64,000 nucleotides of DNA. Source: JAAZKA01 sp034926225 (GTDB lineage: Bacteria > Bacillota > Clostridia > Oscillospirales > QAMX01). Shown here piece by piece: positions 33,029 to 42,718 of the stretch. The notes under the pieces were generated by a model. That model saw only the letters and a program-made list of their open reading frames with translations, had not been told where the DNA came from and ran no database searches. How positions within the stretch are numbered: position 1 is the first letter of the stretch; each line of letters begins with the position of its first letter. Made by a program: the position numbers and the translations under genes. Location of the stretch: positions 1 through 64,000 of the forward strand of contig JAYFRF010000009.1 in assembly GCA_034926225.1 (NCBI GenBank). Direction: 5' to 3'.

Positions 33029-33071
33029 CCCTCTCCACCTCGTACAGGACAGGCGGAGAGGGAAACCGTAC
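33029..33071 (-). ncRNA. Candidate pseudoknot RNA element, copy B
   Basis: On the minus strand: GTACGG (33066-33071), three bases, arm CCCTCTCC (33055-33062), the same 18-base loop as copy A, and arm GGAGAGGG (33029-33036). All eight pairs are Watson-Crick. The arms differ from copy A at several places yet still pair, so the stem covaries while loop and upstream box stay fixed. Confidence 0.7.
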
Positions 33072-33084
33072 CGAAACGCAGAAA

Positions 33085-33657
33085 TTATTCGAAATAGTTT
33101 TTGAGAGCGTAATTTTCACGGAGAGTCTGTGCGAGTTTCTTCACGCGCTTGCGGATAGCGCCCTCGCTCAGACCGCATTCCTCCGCAATCTTTGCCTTGG
33201 TCTTGTCGCTCAGAAGCTCGTCCCATAGATACCGCTCCTCCGGGGTAAGGGCGTCAACAGCAATGCGAATGGATGTGATGGTTTCCTTTTTTATAAGGAA
33301 TTCAACTGGACCGTCCGCGTCGTCCGGGATATCAAAGCCACTTTCCTCGCCGTCCTCGGAGCGGGACATAGGCTTATCAATTTCGAGGTTGCCGTGCTTG
33401 GCGGCTCTCACCGTCCAGCGTTCCTGGCGCTTGAGGTCGGCGGCGTTTGCCTTGTGGGTATCGTCACCCATCGTGTTTCTGGGTAGCCGAATTGCCATCT
33501 CGCGGTCGGGACTGTAATACCAGCGTTGAACGAAGGGGTTGTCCGCTGTGGGCGTTTCTGCTGGGGCGAAGCACTCTTGTCGGGTGCATTCGACTGTTTC
33601 TCCGCTTGGGCGCATACGGTAATAGTGGCGGTAGTGGAACTGTTGGTAGTTTTTCAT
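33085..33657 (-). CDS. Sigma-factor-like HTH regulator
   Basis: From ATG 33657 (CAGGAGGAAACACC upstream) the protein has 190 residues. The N-terminal half is basic with many Tyr, Arg and His residues. The C-terminus reads ALTPEERYLWDELLSDKTKA followed by IAEECGLSEGAIRKRVKKLA, a sigma-70 region-4-type HTH. It is the first gene of the early operon and probably controls phage transcription. It is not a full sigma factor because region 2 is missing. Confidence 0.83.
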   Translation of the reverse strand: MKNYQQFHYRHYYRMRPSGETVECTRQECFAPAETPTADNPFVQRWYYSPDREMAIRLPRNTMGDDTHKANAADLKRQERWTVRAAKHGNLEIDKPMSRSEDGEESGFDIPDDADGPVEFLIKKETITSIRIAVDALTPEERYLWDELLSDKTKAKIAEECGLSEGAIRKRVKKLAQTLRENYALKNYFE

Positions 33658-34180
33658 GGTGTTTCCTCCTGTGATTCGCCGGGGCTTCAGCGGCGGAGGA
33701 AACAAATAAAGGGTCTGCATCCGATGGACACAGACCCCGTTTCGCCGAAAATGAGCGCACGAAACTAAGGTGGTGGCACATCGGAGCTCCGGGAGCGGTC
33801 TTTATCACCGTTCCGAGAACCTCTATGTAACCTCCACCGCTTCATGGCCACTCAGCAGTGTGATATATTTTCTGAGCCGTATAATCCGCGGCTCCTGCGG
33901 ACAGTTAAGCTTTTTTGAGCGAGCCTCTTGTAAAATCTCAAATAGTAATGTATAATTAAGTGTGATTTAGTGGTAACAAGTCGAAGTAAGTAAAGTTCTG
34001 CTTGGGTTCAATGTTGCGTGAGGAATGCTCAAATGGCTTGTCCAGCCTTACAAGCTGATTATAGATAATTTAAGTTCCACCTTCACCGACTGGGGTTGGG
34101 ACTTCGTTCGGACGAATTAGGACATTATTCAGACAATTCGGACCGATGCATAAATCGGAGGACATGAGAGGGATGCAGGA
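33658..34180. other. Divergent regulatory region without a gene
   Basis: No gene is seen here. The minus strand has the sigma-like gene's leader with a GGGTCTG/CAGACCC hairpin at about 33,710-33,740 followed by T-rich sequence, and a second hairpin near 33,790-33,815. The plus strand has a promoter toward the NACHT gene. A typical repressor gene, expected at such a divergent control region, is absent. Confidence 0.5.
33928..33956 (+). promoter_or_regulatory. Promoter toward the NACHT gene
   Basis: TTGTAA at 33928-33933 and TATAAT at 33951-33956 are 17 bases apart on the plus strand. The leader to the NACHT start is about 220 bases. Confidence 0.6.
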
Positions 34181-36514
34181 ATGAAATACACGGATTATTT
34201 CTCAAATTTCTATATGGGCAGAAGCTCCGGTGGCATCCTTGGGCACAAGTCCAAAGAAAAGATTCCAGAATACTTTTTCAATGCCGCGTTACCTGAAGAT
34301 CACTATGAACTTTTGCCAACTTCGAACAGCACATACGGAAAATGGTTTGATGGGACACGAAAACCAGAAGGCGTTATTTGGGGAACAGTTGTTTCGCATT
34401 TTGACGAAGATGGTTTTATTGACGAGACCTCGAAAAAGCTGAATGACAGTGTGTTAAGGGACATCATGCATCGCTTTGGCATTGAATTACAAACAGGAGA
34501 AAATCCTGATAAACACCTCTTTGCGTTTTCGCTGGCTAAACTGTTTTATGCAATCGCTCAAGGAAATGGAGAGACCACAGACGAAGCAAAGAATTATTAC
34601 AAGCCAGAAGCACATATCATTTCTTTTCATCAGTACGTTGCACGGACAATAGCTAAATACGAGAAAATAAAAACGCCCTTCTCGGAAGGAGAAGAGCGTT
34701 TGATAGACGATATATATGTTTGCAATAAATTGAGTAGCCGGCTCTCAGCTACAAGGAACCGGCACCGCGGAACTCAAGAAAAAATTATTCTTAATGCGAC
34801 TCTCGACTTGATTGAAGAATATTCAAAGAAAGTCATCCTTGTTGCAAATGGCGGAATGGGAAAAACGATGCTGCTTCAGCATCTGCTTCTTGAATCAGTC
34901 CGTAAGCACACACAAACGGGTCTGCTTCCAATCATAATCGAACTCCGCGACTTTAGCGAGGGCAATGATCTGTTGAATGATTACATAATAAAGACAGCAA
35001 GTGTTTATGATGAAAACTTGACCAGCAAAAAAGTCGAAGAGTTGATGATATCAGGCAAATGCCAAATTCTTATGGATGGCGCTGATGAGATTGATCCTTC
35101 CGATGAAAAAGCATTTCAGCGGAAAATAGCTGAACTTATCGATAGATACCCATACAATCAGTATGTCTTGGCCTCTAGGGAATGTGGGTTATTAAAAGGC
35201 ATCACTGGTTTCTCACGGATGTATCTTCACCCCTTCAGCAGGGAGCAGTCAACTACACTAATTGATAACCTCTTAAAGGGTTGTGACGACGAAGCCATTA
35301 TCGAAAGTATAAAAAATTACACGGAGGGCGATTTTCTCCAAAGGCACAAGGTGTTTGCTTCAAATCCCATGCTACTGACCTTTGTTATTATGAAGTATCC
35401 TATTGTGGAATCCTTTGATGGAAAAAAGAGACTATTTTATAGAGCTGTATATGATGCAATCGTATATGGACACGATGAGGAAAAGGAAGGTTATTCTAGA
35501 GTATTTAGAAGTGCTCAAAATGCTGATGAATTTACAAAGGTATTTGCCGAACTATGTGCCACCACATATATGAAGCACGAAGCAGAGTTTGATCTTGACA
35601 CATTTGATGAGTACTTTAACAACCTGGCCACGAAGAATAGTATTGAAAACCCCAAAGCCATGACCAGTAAAAGCTTTATACACGATGCCTGTGCAACAGC
35701 GTGCATGATGTACGAGCAAGAGACGAAGCTCTTATATATCGACCCAGGTTTTCAGGAGTATTTGTTTGCCAAGTACTATTTTTCAGCAGCACCCGAGGAA
35801 TTGATTGCCCTTGGACAAAGCCTTTGGGATATTGCAGAAACAGAGTTTGAAGGACTCGACGCTTTTGAAATGTTAAATGAGTTTTCCCCTGAGAAATATG
35901 AACGGTATTTTCTCAAGCCGTTTTTGGAGAATGTTTTTCAGGGAAAGGATGAAGCCAAATATTTCATAACATTTTTGCGATATGGGTACCGAGATCTGGA
36001 ATATCAAATGATTGATCTTGATTGTGTCGCAGCGTATGCAACGAAAGAAAAGTCCGAATGGGCTTCACCAAAGCCCGCCGTTACGGAACCATCTAGCCTC
36101 GTTTTTTCGATGTTACTACGAAAGCTGGGCACTCCCTGTCTATTGTGCTTGACCATTTTCGAGAAAGCACTTGATTATTCCGAGTTTATGACTGCCGGGA
36201 TATATGGGGAACTTTATTTCGACCCGGCTGACAGTAAAAATAAAATTGTCCCTCGCAGATTGTTGCATCAAGAAACTCAAGATTTACAAGCTTACGAGAG
36301 AACACACGCAGTCGAAAACCATGTCCGTGATGATGCAAAGCAGCTTGTATGTTTTGGACGCGAATATAAGGTTGATTTTAATAAGGTTCTGGAAACACCT
36401 GAGAACTACACCGATTTAATCAATGTTCTGAAAACGCCAGAAGAAGATGTGTGGAAAACCTTTTGCAAGGTAAAAGAATACTATGAGGGTTTGGTAACAA
36501 GATATGGCACTTAA
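34181..36514 (+). CDS. NACHT-family NTPase, likely antiphage defence protein
   Basis: A protein of 777 residues. An uncharacterised N-terminal domain covers about 1-200. Walker A is NGGMGKT at 223-229. Walker B is ILMDGADEID at 296-305, in the NACHT style with a second acidic residue, followed by VLASRECG (sensor 1 Arg). The C-terminal 350 residues are helical with no clear repeat. Bacterial NACHT proteins (bNACHT) defend against phages, some by sensing phage products and triggering cell death. The neighbours are a type I restriction system, which agrees. The N-terminal effector activity cannot be told from sequence. Confidence 0.87.
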   Translation: MKYTDYFSNFYMGRSSGGILGHKSKEKIPEYFFNAALPEDHYELLPTSNSTYGKWFDGTRKPEGVIWGTVVSHFDEDGFIDETSKKLNDSVLRDIMHRFGIELQTGENPDKHLFAFSLAKLFYAIAQGNGETTDEAKNYYKPEAHIISFHQYVARTIAKYEKIKTPFSEGEERLIDDIYVCNKLSSRLSATRNRHRGTQEKIILNATLDLIEEYSKKVILVANGGMGKTMLLQHLLLESVRKHTQTGLLPIIIELRDFSEGNDLLNDYIIKTASVYDENLTSKKVEELMISGKCQILMDGADEIDPSDEKAFQRKIAELIDRYPYNQYVLASRECGLLKGITGFSRMYLHPFSREQSTTLIDNLLKGCDDEAIIESIKNYTEGDFLQRHKVFASNPMLLTFVIMKYPIVESFDGKKRLFYRAVYDAIVYGHDEEKEGYSRVFRSAQNADEFTKVFAELCATTYMKHEAEFDLDTFDEYFNNLATKNSIENPKAMTSKSFIHDACATACMMYEQETKLLYIDPGFQEYLFAKYYFSAAPEELIALGQSLWDIAETEFEGLDAFEMLNEFSPEKYERYFLKPFLENVFQGKDEAKYFITFLRYGYRDLEYQMIDLDCVAAYATKEKSEWASPKPAVTEPSSLVFSMLLRKLGTPCLLCLTIFEKALDYSEFMTAGIYGELYFDPADSKNKIVPRRLLHQETQDLQAYERTHAVENHVRDDAKQLVCFGREYKVDFNKVLETPENYTDLINVLKTPEEDVWKTFCKVKEYYEGLVTRYGT

Positions 36515-36534
36515 TTCATTGGAAGGGAGTTTTA

Positions 36535-36774
36535 TTGGACATGAAAGATAGTAAAGTAAATGCTGTAGAACATTGGCTTAGCCTCGAGGAAATTTCAAAG
36601 CACGTTGGCTGCAGCAAGGACACCATCCGGTCCTGGGTCAAAAAGGATACCATTCCCTTCCATAAAGTTGGAAGGCTGTACAAATTTAGAGTATCCGAAG
36701 TGGACGCTTGGATTGAAAGCGGCGCAAGCGCAGATGCAGATAAAAACAATTCGGAGGTAAAAGACAATGGCTGA
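36535..36774 (+). CDS. Excisionase-like HTH protein
   Basis: A protein of 79 residues with a MerR/excisionase-type HTH: WLSLEEISKHVGCSKDTIRS followed by WVKKDTIPFHKVGRLYKFRV and EVDAWI. Such small HTH proteins often precede hsdM in type I systems and may regulate them; a phage Xis role is less likely. The frame starts at TTG 36535 (GGGAG upstream) with an ATG two codons later. It overlaps hsdM by eight bases, so the two are one operon. Confidence 0.82.
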   Translation: MDMKDSKVNAVEHWLSLEEISKHVGCSKDTIRSWVKKDTIPFHKVGRLYKFRVSEVDAWIESGASADADKNNSEVKDNG

Positions 36775-38359
36775 CATGAAAAAAGAGCAGGAGCGGGATG
36801 AGCTCCACCGTGCCATTTGGGCGATTGCCGACGAGCTGCGTGGTGCCGTAGACGGTTGGGATTTTAAGAACTATGTGCTTGGAACGATGTTCTACCGCTA
36901 TATTTCCGAAAATTTGACCGCGTACATCAACGACGGCGAGATTGAAGCCGGAAATACCAGTTTTGACTATGCCAAACTGAAAGATGCGGAAGCGGAGGAA
37001 GCCCGCGTCGGCCTAGTGCAGGAAAAGGGATTCTTCATTCTGCCCAGTGAGCTTTTTTGCAACGTGAGAGCCAGAGCCGCCAGCGGAGAAGGTTGGACTT
37101 ACCCCAACGGCAAAGAAAAGCTGCTCAATGAAAAGCTGGAGGAAGTGTTTAGCCACATCGAGGAATCCGCCCAAGGCAGTGCTTCTGAAAACAGTTTTGC
37201 AGGGCTATTCGATGACTTTGATGTAAACAGTAACAAGCTGGGCAGTACCGTCGCAAAGAGAAATGAGCGTCTTGCAAAGCTGCTGGATGGCGTTGCCGCC
37301 ATGAATCTCGGTTCTATCAAAGACCATGACATCGATGCTTTTGGCGATGCCTATGAATTTTTAATGACTATGTACGCCTCCAATGCAGGCAAATCGGGCG
37401 GCGAGTTTTTCACCCCAGCAGATGTGTCCGAACTGTTGACCCGTCTTGGTACGGTGGGCAAGAAAACCATCAACAAGGTTTATGACCCCGCCTGCGGTTC
37501 CGGCTCTCTGCTTTTAAAAGCCGAAAAAATTCTGGGCAAAGATTCAGTTACTACCGGGTTCTATGGTCAGGAAATCAATATCACCACCTACAACCTTTGC
37601 CGCATAAATATGTTTCTGCACGATATTGGCTTTGATAAGTTTGATGTGGAGTGCGAGGATACACTGATTAACCCGCAGCACTGGGACGATGAGCCCTTTG
37701 AACTGATCGTATCCAATCCGCCCTACTCCATCAAATGGGTGGGCGATGAAAACCCCTTGCTCATTAACGACCCTCGGTTTTCTCCCGCTGGTATCCTTGC
37801 ACCAAAGAGCAAAGCCGACCTTGCCTTTATCATGCACAGCCTTTCTTGGCTTGCAAGCAACGGAACGGCTGCCCTAGTCTGCTTCCCGGGCATTATGTAC
37901 CGTGGCGGCGCAGAACAGAAAATCCGTAAATACTTAATCGACAACAACTTTGTGGACTGCATTATTCAGTTGCCAAGTAACCTGTTTTTTGGCACCTCCA
38001 TTGCCACCTGCATCATGGTGATGAAGAAGAACAAGAGCGACAACAAAACCCTGTTTATTGACGCATCCAACGAGTGTATTAAGGTCACCAATAACAACAA
38101 GCTGACCCCGGTAAATATCGACCGCATTGTGGACACCTTTGCAAAGCGGGAGGAAGTGGCGAACTTCTCCCACCTTGCCGGTTATGATGAAGTAGCAGAA
38201 AACAACTATAACCTCTCGGTTTCCACCTATGTGGAGGAGGAGGACACCCGGGAAGAGATTGATATTGCCAAGCTGAATGCTGAGATTGAAGAAATCGTCA
38301 TGCGCGAGGACGAACTGCGAGAAGCTATTCGGAATATTATTGAAGAAATCGAGGCGTAA
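36767..38359 (+). CDS. hsdM: Type I restriction-modification methyltransferase subunit
   Basis: A protein of 530 residues, usual for HsdM. The N-terminal helical region starts LHRAIWAIADELRGAVDGWD. The SAM-binding motif DPACGSGSLLL is at 240-250 and the catalytic NPPYS motif at 317-321, with FTP at about 215 before it. It makes N6-methyladenine at sites chosen by HsdS. The stop overlaps the hsdS start (TAATG), so translation is coupled. Confidence 0.97.
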   Translation: MADMKKEQERDELHRAIWAIADELRGAVDGWDFKNYVLGTMFYRYISENLTAYINDGEIEAGNTSFDYAKLKDAEAEEARVGLVQEKGFFILPSELFCNVRARAASGEGWTYPNGKEKLLNEKLEEVFSHIEESAQGSASENSFAGLFDDFDVNSNKLGSTVAKRNERLAKLLDGVAAMNLGSIKDHDIDAFGDAYEFLMTMYASNAGKSGGEFFTPADVSELLTRLGTVGKKTINKVYDPACGSGSLLLKAEKILGKDSVTTGFYGQEINITTYNLCRINMFLHDIGFDKFDVECEDTLINPQHWDDEPFELIVSNPPYSIKWVGDENPLLINDPRFSPAGILAPKSKADLAFIMHSLSWLASNGTAALVCFPGIMYRGGAEQKIRKYLIDNNFVDCIIQLPSNLFFGTSIATCIMVMKKNKSDNKTLFIDASNECIKVTNNNKLTPVNIDRIVDTFAKREEVANFSHLAGYDEVAENNYNLSVSTYVEEEDTREEIDIAKLNAEIEEIVMREDELREAIRNIIEEIEA

Positions 38360-39573
38360 TGATGAGCAAATTAAATGAATTGATTGCTAAATTATGCCCA
38401 TATGGGGTGGAATATCGAGAACTCGGGGCATTCGCCCAAAATGAGAAGAAAAAGAATATAGGAGAACATTGTAAGTTGGCCTACAGCATTACACAAGCGG
38501 GATTGATTCCCACTTCCGAATACTTCAAAGGTGCAAAAGTTACAAGTGATGATACTTCCGGATATAGAATTGTAAAAAGAAATTGGTTTGTATATTCTCC
38601 TTCTCGAATTGATGTTGGTTCAATTAATTATCTTAGAGATAAAGATGAAGTGATCGTGAGTCCGCTCAATGTTGTTTTTAGTGTTAATGAAACGGAGATC
38701 CGTCCAGATTATCTCTTATACTTTCTGAACTCACGGAGCGGAACATGGCAAATAATAACGAGTCGAGAGGGAATCGAGGGTACAGGACGAAAACTGCTAC
38801 CGTTTGATAAGTTTAAGAAAATAATAGTTCCCGTTCCCCCTCTGCCCGTGCAGGCTGAGCTTGTCCGTATTCTGGACAATTTTACGGAACTTACAGCGGA
38901 GCTTACAGCGGAACTTACAGCGAGAAAAAAGCAGTATGAATATTATAGAGATAGTCTGTTGAAATGTGACAGCAGCGCTGAATGGAAATCAATGGGAGAA
39001 ATCGGAAATTTTATAAGGGGTAGAAGATTTGTTCATGCAGATGATAGGCAAAATGGTATTCCTTGTATTCATTATGGCGAATTGTATACCCATTATGGCA
39101 TTTCGGCAACGAATGTAAAAACTTATATAAATCCAGAGTTAAAAACCAACTTCCGATATGCAAAAAAGAATGATGTTGTTATTGTTGCGGCTGGAGAAAA
39201 TAAGGTTGATATTGGGGTTGGAGTTGCTTGGCTGGGCAATTATGATGTTGCGATACACGACGCTTGCTTTATTTTCTGCCATAATCAAAATCCTAAATAT
39301 ATATCATATTTCTTGCGAACGGAAATGTTTCACCAGCAAATTATTAAATTTGTGTCAGAAGGTAAAATATGTTCTATATCTGCCAATGGACTTGCAAAAG
39401 CAAAAATCCCGTTGCCACCCCTTGCCGAACAACAGCGCATCGTCACCATCCTCGACCATTTCGATACCCTTTGCAACGATATTTCAACCGGTCTCCCCGC
39501 TGAAATCGCCGCACGACAAAAGCAATATGAATACTATCGGGACAAGCTGCTGTCATTCCAAGAATTGACCTGA
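38359..39573 (+). CDS. hsdS: Type I restriction specificity subunit
   Basis: A protein of 404 residues with two target recognition domains, about 1-165 and 210-365, each ending in a conserved helix: LPVQAELVRILDNF and LAEQQRIVTILDHF. Both helices end in KQYEYYRD. The central conserved region carries ELTAELTAELTA (residues 177-188), the TAEL-type repeat known from EcoR124, so this looks like a type IC enzyme. Either ATG 38359 or 38362 may be the start. The coding base composition is A+T-rich inside the recognition domains, typical of exchanged domains. Confidence 0.96.
   Translation: MMSKLNELIAKLCPYGVEYRELGAFAQNEKKKNIGEHCKLAYSITQAGLIPTSEYFKGAKVTSDDTSGYRIVKRNWFVYSPSRIDVGSINYLRDKDEVIVSPLNVVFSVNETEIRPDYLLYFLNSRSGTWQIITSREGIEGTGRKLLPFDKFKKIIVPVPPLPVQAELVRILDNFTELTAELTAELTARKKQYEYYRDSLLKCDSSAEWKSMGEIGNFIRGRRFVHADDRQNGIPCIHYGELYTHYGISATNVKTYINPELKTNFRYAKKNDVVIVAAGENKVDIGVGVAWLGNYDVAIHDACFIFCHNQNPKYISYFLRTEMFHQQIIKFVSEGKICSISANGLAKAKIPLPPLAEQQRIVTILDHFDTLCNDISTGLPAEIAARQKQYEYYRDKLLSFQELT
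38887..38922 (+). repeat. Three 12-base direct repeats in hsdS
   Basis: The unit GARCTTACAGCG occurs three times in a row in frame and encodes ELTA three times. Loss or gain of one unit keeps the frame and changes the spacing between the two recognition domains by four residues. Confidence 0.9.
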
Positions 39574-39586
39574 GGAGGTGTAGAAA

Positions 39587-42500
39587 GTGCCATTTTTCAA
39601 TATTGTTGCCGAAACCAATAAAAACACCGTTGTTACCGAATATGAGCCGGTCAGAACCCGATCCGATAGCTACCAGAGCGAGTCGGCCTTGGAACAGGAG
39701 TTTATTCGTCTGCTGTGTGAGCAAGGCTATGATTATCTGCCCATCCACACCGAGGCCGACCTGATTGCCAACCTTCGCACAAAGCTGGAAGAACTCAACG
39801 ATTACACCTTTACTGATACGGAATGGGAACGCTTCTTTTCCGACTGCATTGCCAACAAAAACGACGGCATTGTGGAAAAGACCCGCAAAATCCAAGAGGA
39901 TTATGTGCAGGTGCTAAAGCGTGATGATGCCATGACTAAAAACATCACGCTTATCGATAAAAAGAACATCCACAACAACCGCTTGCAGGTCATCAATCAG
40001 TACGTGCTTGGCAAAGAGGACGGCGCAACATATGACAACCGCTATGATGAGACAGTGCTTGTAAATGGCCTGCCTCTTGTACATATCGAACTGAAACGCC
40101 GGGGCGTTGCCATTCGGGAGGCGTTCAACCAAATTAACCGTTATCAGCGCGACAGCTTTTGGGCGGGCTGTGGCCTGTTTGAATATGTGCAGATTTTTGT
40201 CATCTCCAACGGCACGAACACCAAGTATTATTCCAACAGCACCCGATTTAATGCCATCAAAGATGCGTCATCCGGCAAAACCAAAAAGGGCAAAACAAGC
40301 AACAGCTTTGAGTTTACCTCGTTCTGGGCGGACGCCAACAACAAGACGATTCCCGACCTGATTGACTTTACGAAGACCTTCTTTGCCCGGCACGCAATTT
40401 TAAATATTTTGACGAAGTACTGTGTTTTCACTTCTGAGAATATGCTGATGGTCATGCGTCCCTATCAGATTACCGCAACCGAGCGCATCCTCAACCGCAT
40501 TGAGATTGCGCACAACTACAGAAAATACGGTGACATTGCCGCCGGCGGTTATATCTGGCACACCACCGGTTCCGGTAAAACCTTGACTTCCTTCAAGACT
40601 GCACGGATTGCCTCGCAGTTGCCGTACATAAATAAAGTCCTGTTTGTGGTAGACCGCAAAGACCTCGACTATCAGACCATGAAGGAATACGACCGCTTTG
40701 AAAAAGGTGCTGCCAACAGCAACACCTCAACTGCAATTTTGCAAAAACAGCTTGCTGGAACAAAAGAGCGTATCATCATCACCACAATTCAGAAGCTGTC
40801 GACCTTTATCAAGAAAAACAAGGAGCACTCGGTATATAACAAAAACGTAGTTATTATCTTTGACGAGTGCCACCGTAGCCAGTTCGGAGATATGCACACG
40901 GCAATCGTGCAGAACTTCAAAAAGTATTATATGTTTGGCTTTACCGGAACTCCAATTTTCTCGGTTAACGCAGGCCGCGCGAAAAATGCGCAGTTCTTCA
41001 CCACAGAGCAGACCTTCGGCGATCAGCTCCACGCCTACACCATTGTAGATGCCATCAACGATAGAAACGTGCTGCCCTTCCGTGTGGACTATATCAAAAC
41101 AATGGATACTGACCGGGATATCGACGACGAGCAGGTTTGGGACATCGACCGTGAAAAGGCGTTCATGGCTCCGCAGCGCATTTCATTGGTCGCCAAATAC
41201 ATCCTGGATCACTTCGATCAGAAAACCTATCGTGGCGATAAGTCGTACATCTTTAGTCAGATGACAAATATTTCAGATGTAGCCTCGGCGAAAAGAGGAG
41301 CAGTTGAGGAAATTAAACAAAAACAGCGTATCAGCGGTTTCAACTCTATTTTTGCGGTGGCGTCTGTGGACATAGCAAAGCTGTATTATGATGAATTCCG
41401 CAAGAAGATGCGGGAAGACCCCATCAAGCAACTAAAAATCGCTGTAATCTACAGCTATGCCCCGAATGAGGAAGAAACTGACGGCATCCTTGATGAGGAA
41501 AATCCGGAGGATACTTCCGCACTGGACAAGACCTCCCGCGATTTTCTGGAGAGTGCAATAGACGATTATAACGGGATGTTCCACACCACCTATGACACCT
41601 CTTCCGACAAGTTTCAGAACTACTACAAGGATGTATCTCTGCGGATGAAGAACAAGGAACTGGACCTTTTAATTGTGGTCAACATGTTCCTCACCGGCTT
41701 TGACGCTACTACGCTCAACACTCTGTGGGTAGATAAAAACCTCAAGATGCACGGCTTGATTCAGGCATTCAGCCGCACCAATCGAATTCTCAATTCGATT
41801 AAGACTTTCGGTAATATTGTTTGCTTCCGCAATTTGCAAAAGAGAGTGGATGCAGCAATCTCGCTGTTCGGAGATAAAAATGCCGGCGGTATTGTTTTGC
41901 TGCAGAGCTTCAAAGATTATTATTACGGATACGAATCTGTGGATGGCACCCCGAAGCCGGGTTACATTGATATGATCGAGGACTTGTCAAACAAGTTCCC
42001 TCTGTCAGAGCCACAGATTATTGGCGAAAAGAATCAGAAGGACTTTATTTCACTGTTTGGCGCTATCCTGCGTATTCGTAATCTTTTGGTCTCCTTTGAT
42101 GAATTTAAGGGGAAAGAAATGATTACCGAGCGCGATCTGCAGGATTATCTGGGCAGATACCAGGACCTGCGCGATGAATGGAAGCGCAAACGTGAAAATG
42201 GTGAAAGCACTGATATTATTGATGATATTGTATTCGAGATTGAACTGATCAAGCAAATCGAAATCAATATTGACTATATTCTTATGCTGGTGAAGAAGTA
42301 CCACGATACGCATTGTGAGGACAAAGAGGTGCTTGTCACCATCAAAAAGGCAATCGACGCCAGCCCTGAACTGCGCAGCAAAAAGCAGCTGATTGAAACC
42401 TTTATTGCCGGGGTCAATGATGTGGATGATGTCATGAGCGAATGGCATGGTTTCGTTGCCCAGCAGCGCGAGCAGGATCTTTCTGCACTGATTCAAGACG

Positions 42501-42718
42501 AAAAGTTGAAGCCGGCAGAAACTCGTATTTTCTTGGAAAACTCGTTCCGAGAAGGCGAGATAAAGACTGTTGGTACGGATATTGATAGAATTATGTCACC
42601 TGTGAGCCGCTTTGGGGGCGGAAATAGGGAGAAAAAGAAACAGAGTATCATTGATAAGCTGAAAGCATTCTTTGAGAAGTATTTTGGAATTGGTGGATCG
42701 AATAAATTTACATGCTGA
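39587..42718 (+). CDS. hsdR: Type I restriction endonuclease subunit
   Basis: A protein of 1043 residues with a GTG start after GAGGAGGTG. The PD-(D/E)xK nuclease is seen as VHIELK near 165-170. The helicase motor has TTGSGKT at 326-332 and DECH at 426-429, FTGTPIF as motif III, and QAFSRTNR as motif VI. HsdR translocates and cuts unmethylated DNA in a complex with HsdM and HsdS. It is complete, so the system looks functional. It starts 13 bases after hsdS. Confidence 0.97.
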   Translation: MPFFNIVAETNKNTVVTEYEPVRTRSDSYQSESALEQEFIRLLCEQGYDYLPIHTEADLIANLRTKLEELNDYTFTDTEWERFFSDCIANKNDGIVEKTRKIQEDYVQVLKRDDAMTKNITLIDKKNIHNNRLQVINQYVLGKEDGATYDNRYDETVLVNGLPLVHIELKRRGVAIREAFNQINRYQRDSFWAGCGLFEYVQIFVISNGTNTKYYSNSTRFNAIKDASSGKTKKGKTSNSFEFTSFWADANNKTIPDLIDFTKTFFARHAILNILTKYCVFTSENMLMVMRPYQITATERILNRIEIAHNYRKYGDIAAGGYIWHTTGSGKTLTSFKTARIASQLPYINKVLFVVDRKDLDYQTMKEYDRFEKGAANSNTSTAILQKQLAGTKERIIITTIQKLSTFIKKNKEHSVYNKNVVIIFDECHRSQFGDMHTAIVQNFKKYYMFGFTGTPIFSVNAGRAKNAQFFTTEQTFGDQLHAYTIVDAINDRNVLPFRVDYIKTMDTDRDIDDEQVWDIDREKAFMAPQRISLVAKYILDHFDQKTYRGDKSYIFSQMTNISDVASAKRGAVEEIKQKQRISGFNSIFAVASVDIAKLYYDEFRKKMREDPIKQLKIAVIYSYAPNEEETDGILDEENPEDTSALDKTSRDFLESAIDDYNGMFHTTYDTSSDKFQNYYKDVSLRMKNKELDLLIVVNMFLTGFDATTLNTLWVDKNLKMHGLIQAFSRTNRILNSIKTFGNIVCFRNLQKRVDAAISLFGDKNAGGIVLLQSFKDYYYGYESVDGTPKPGYIDMIEDLSNKFPLSEPQIIGEKNQKDFISLFGAILRIRNLLVSFDEFKGKEMITERDLQDYLGRYQDLRDEWKRKRENGESTDIIDDIVFEIELIKQIEINIDYILMLVKKYHDTHCEDKEVLVTIKKAIDASPELRSKKQLIETFIAGVNDVDDVMSEWHGFVAQQREQDLSALIQDEKLKPAETRIFLENSFREGEIKTVGTDIDRIMSPVSRFGGGNREKKKQSIIDKLKAFFEKYFGIGGSNKFTC

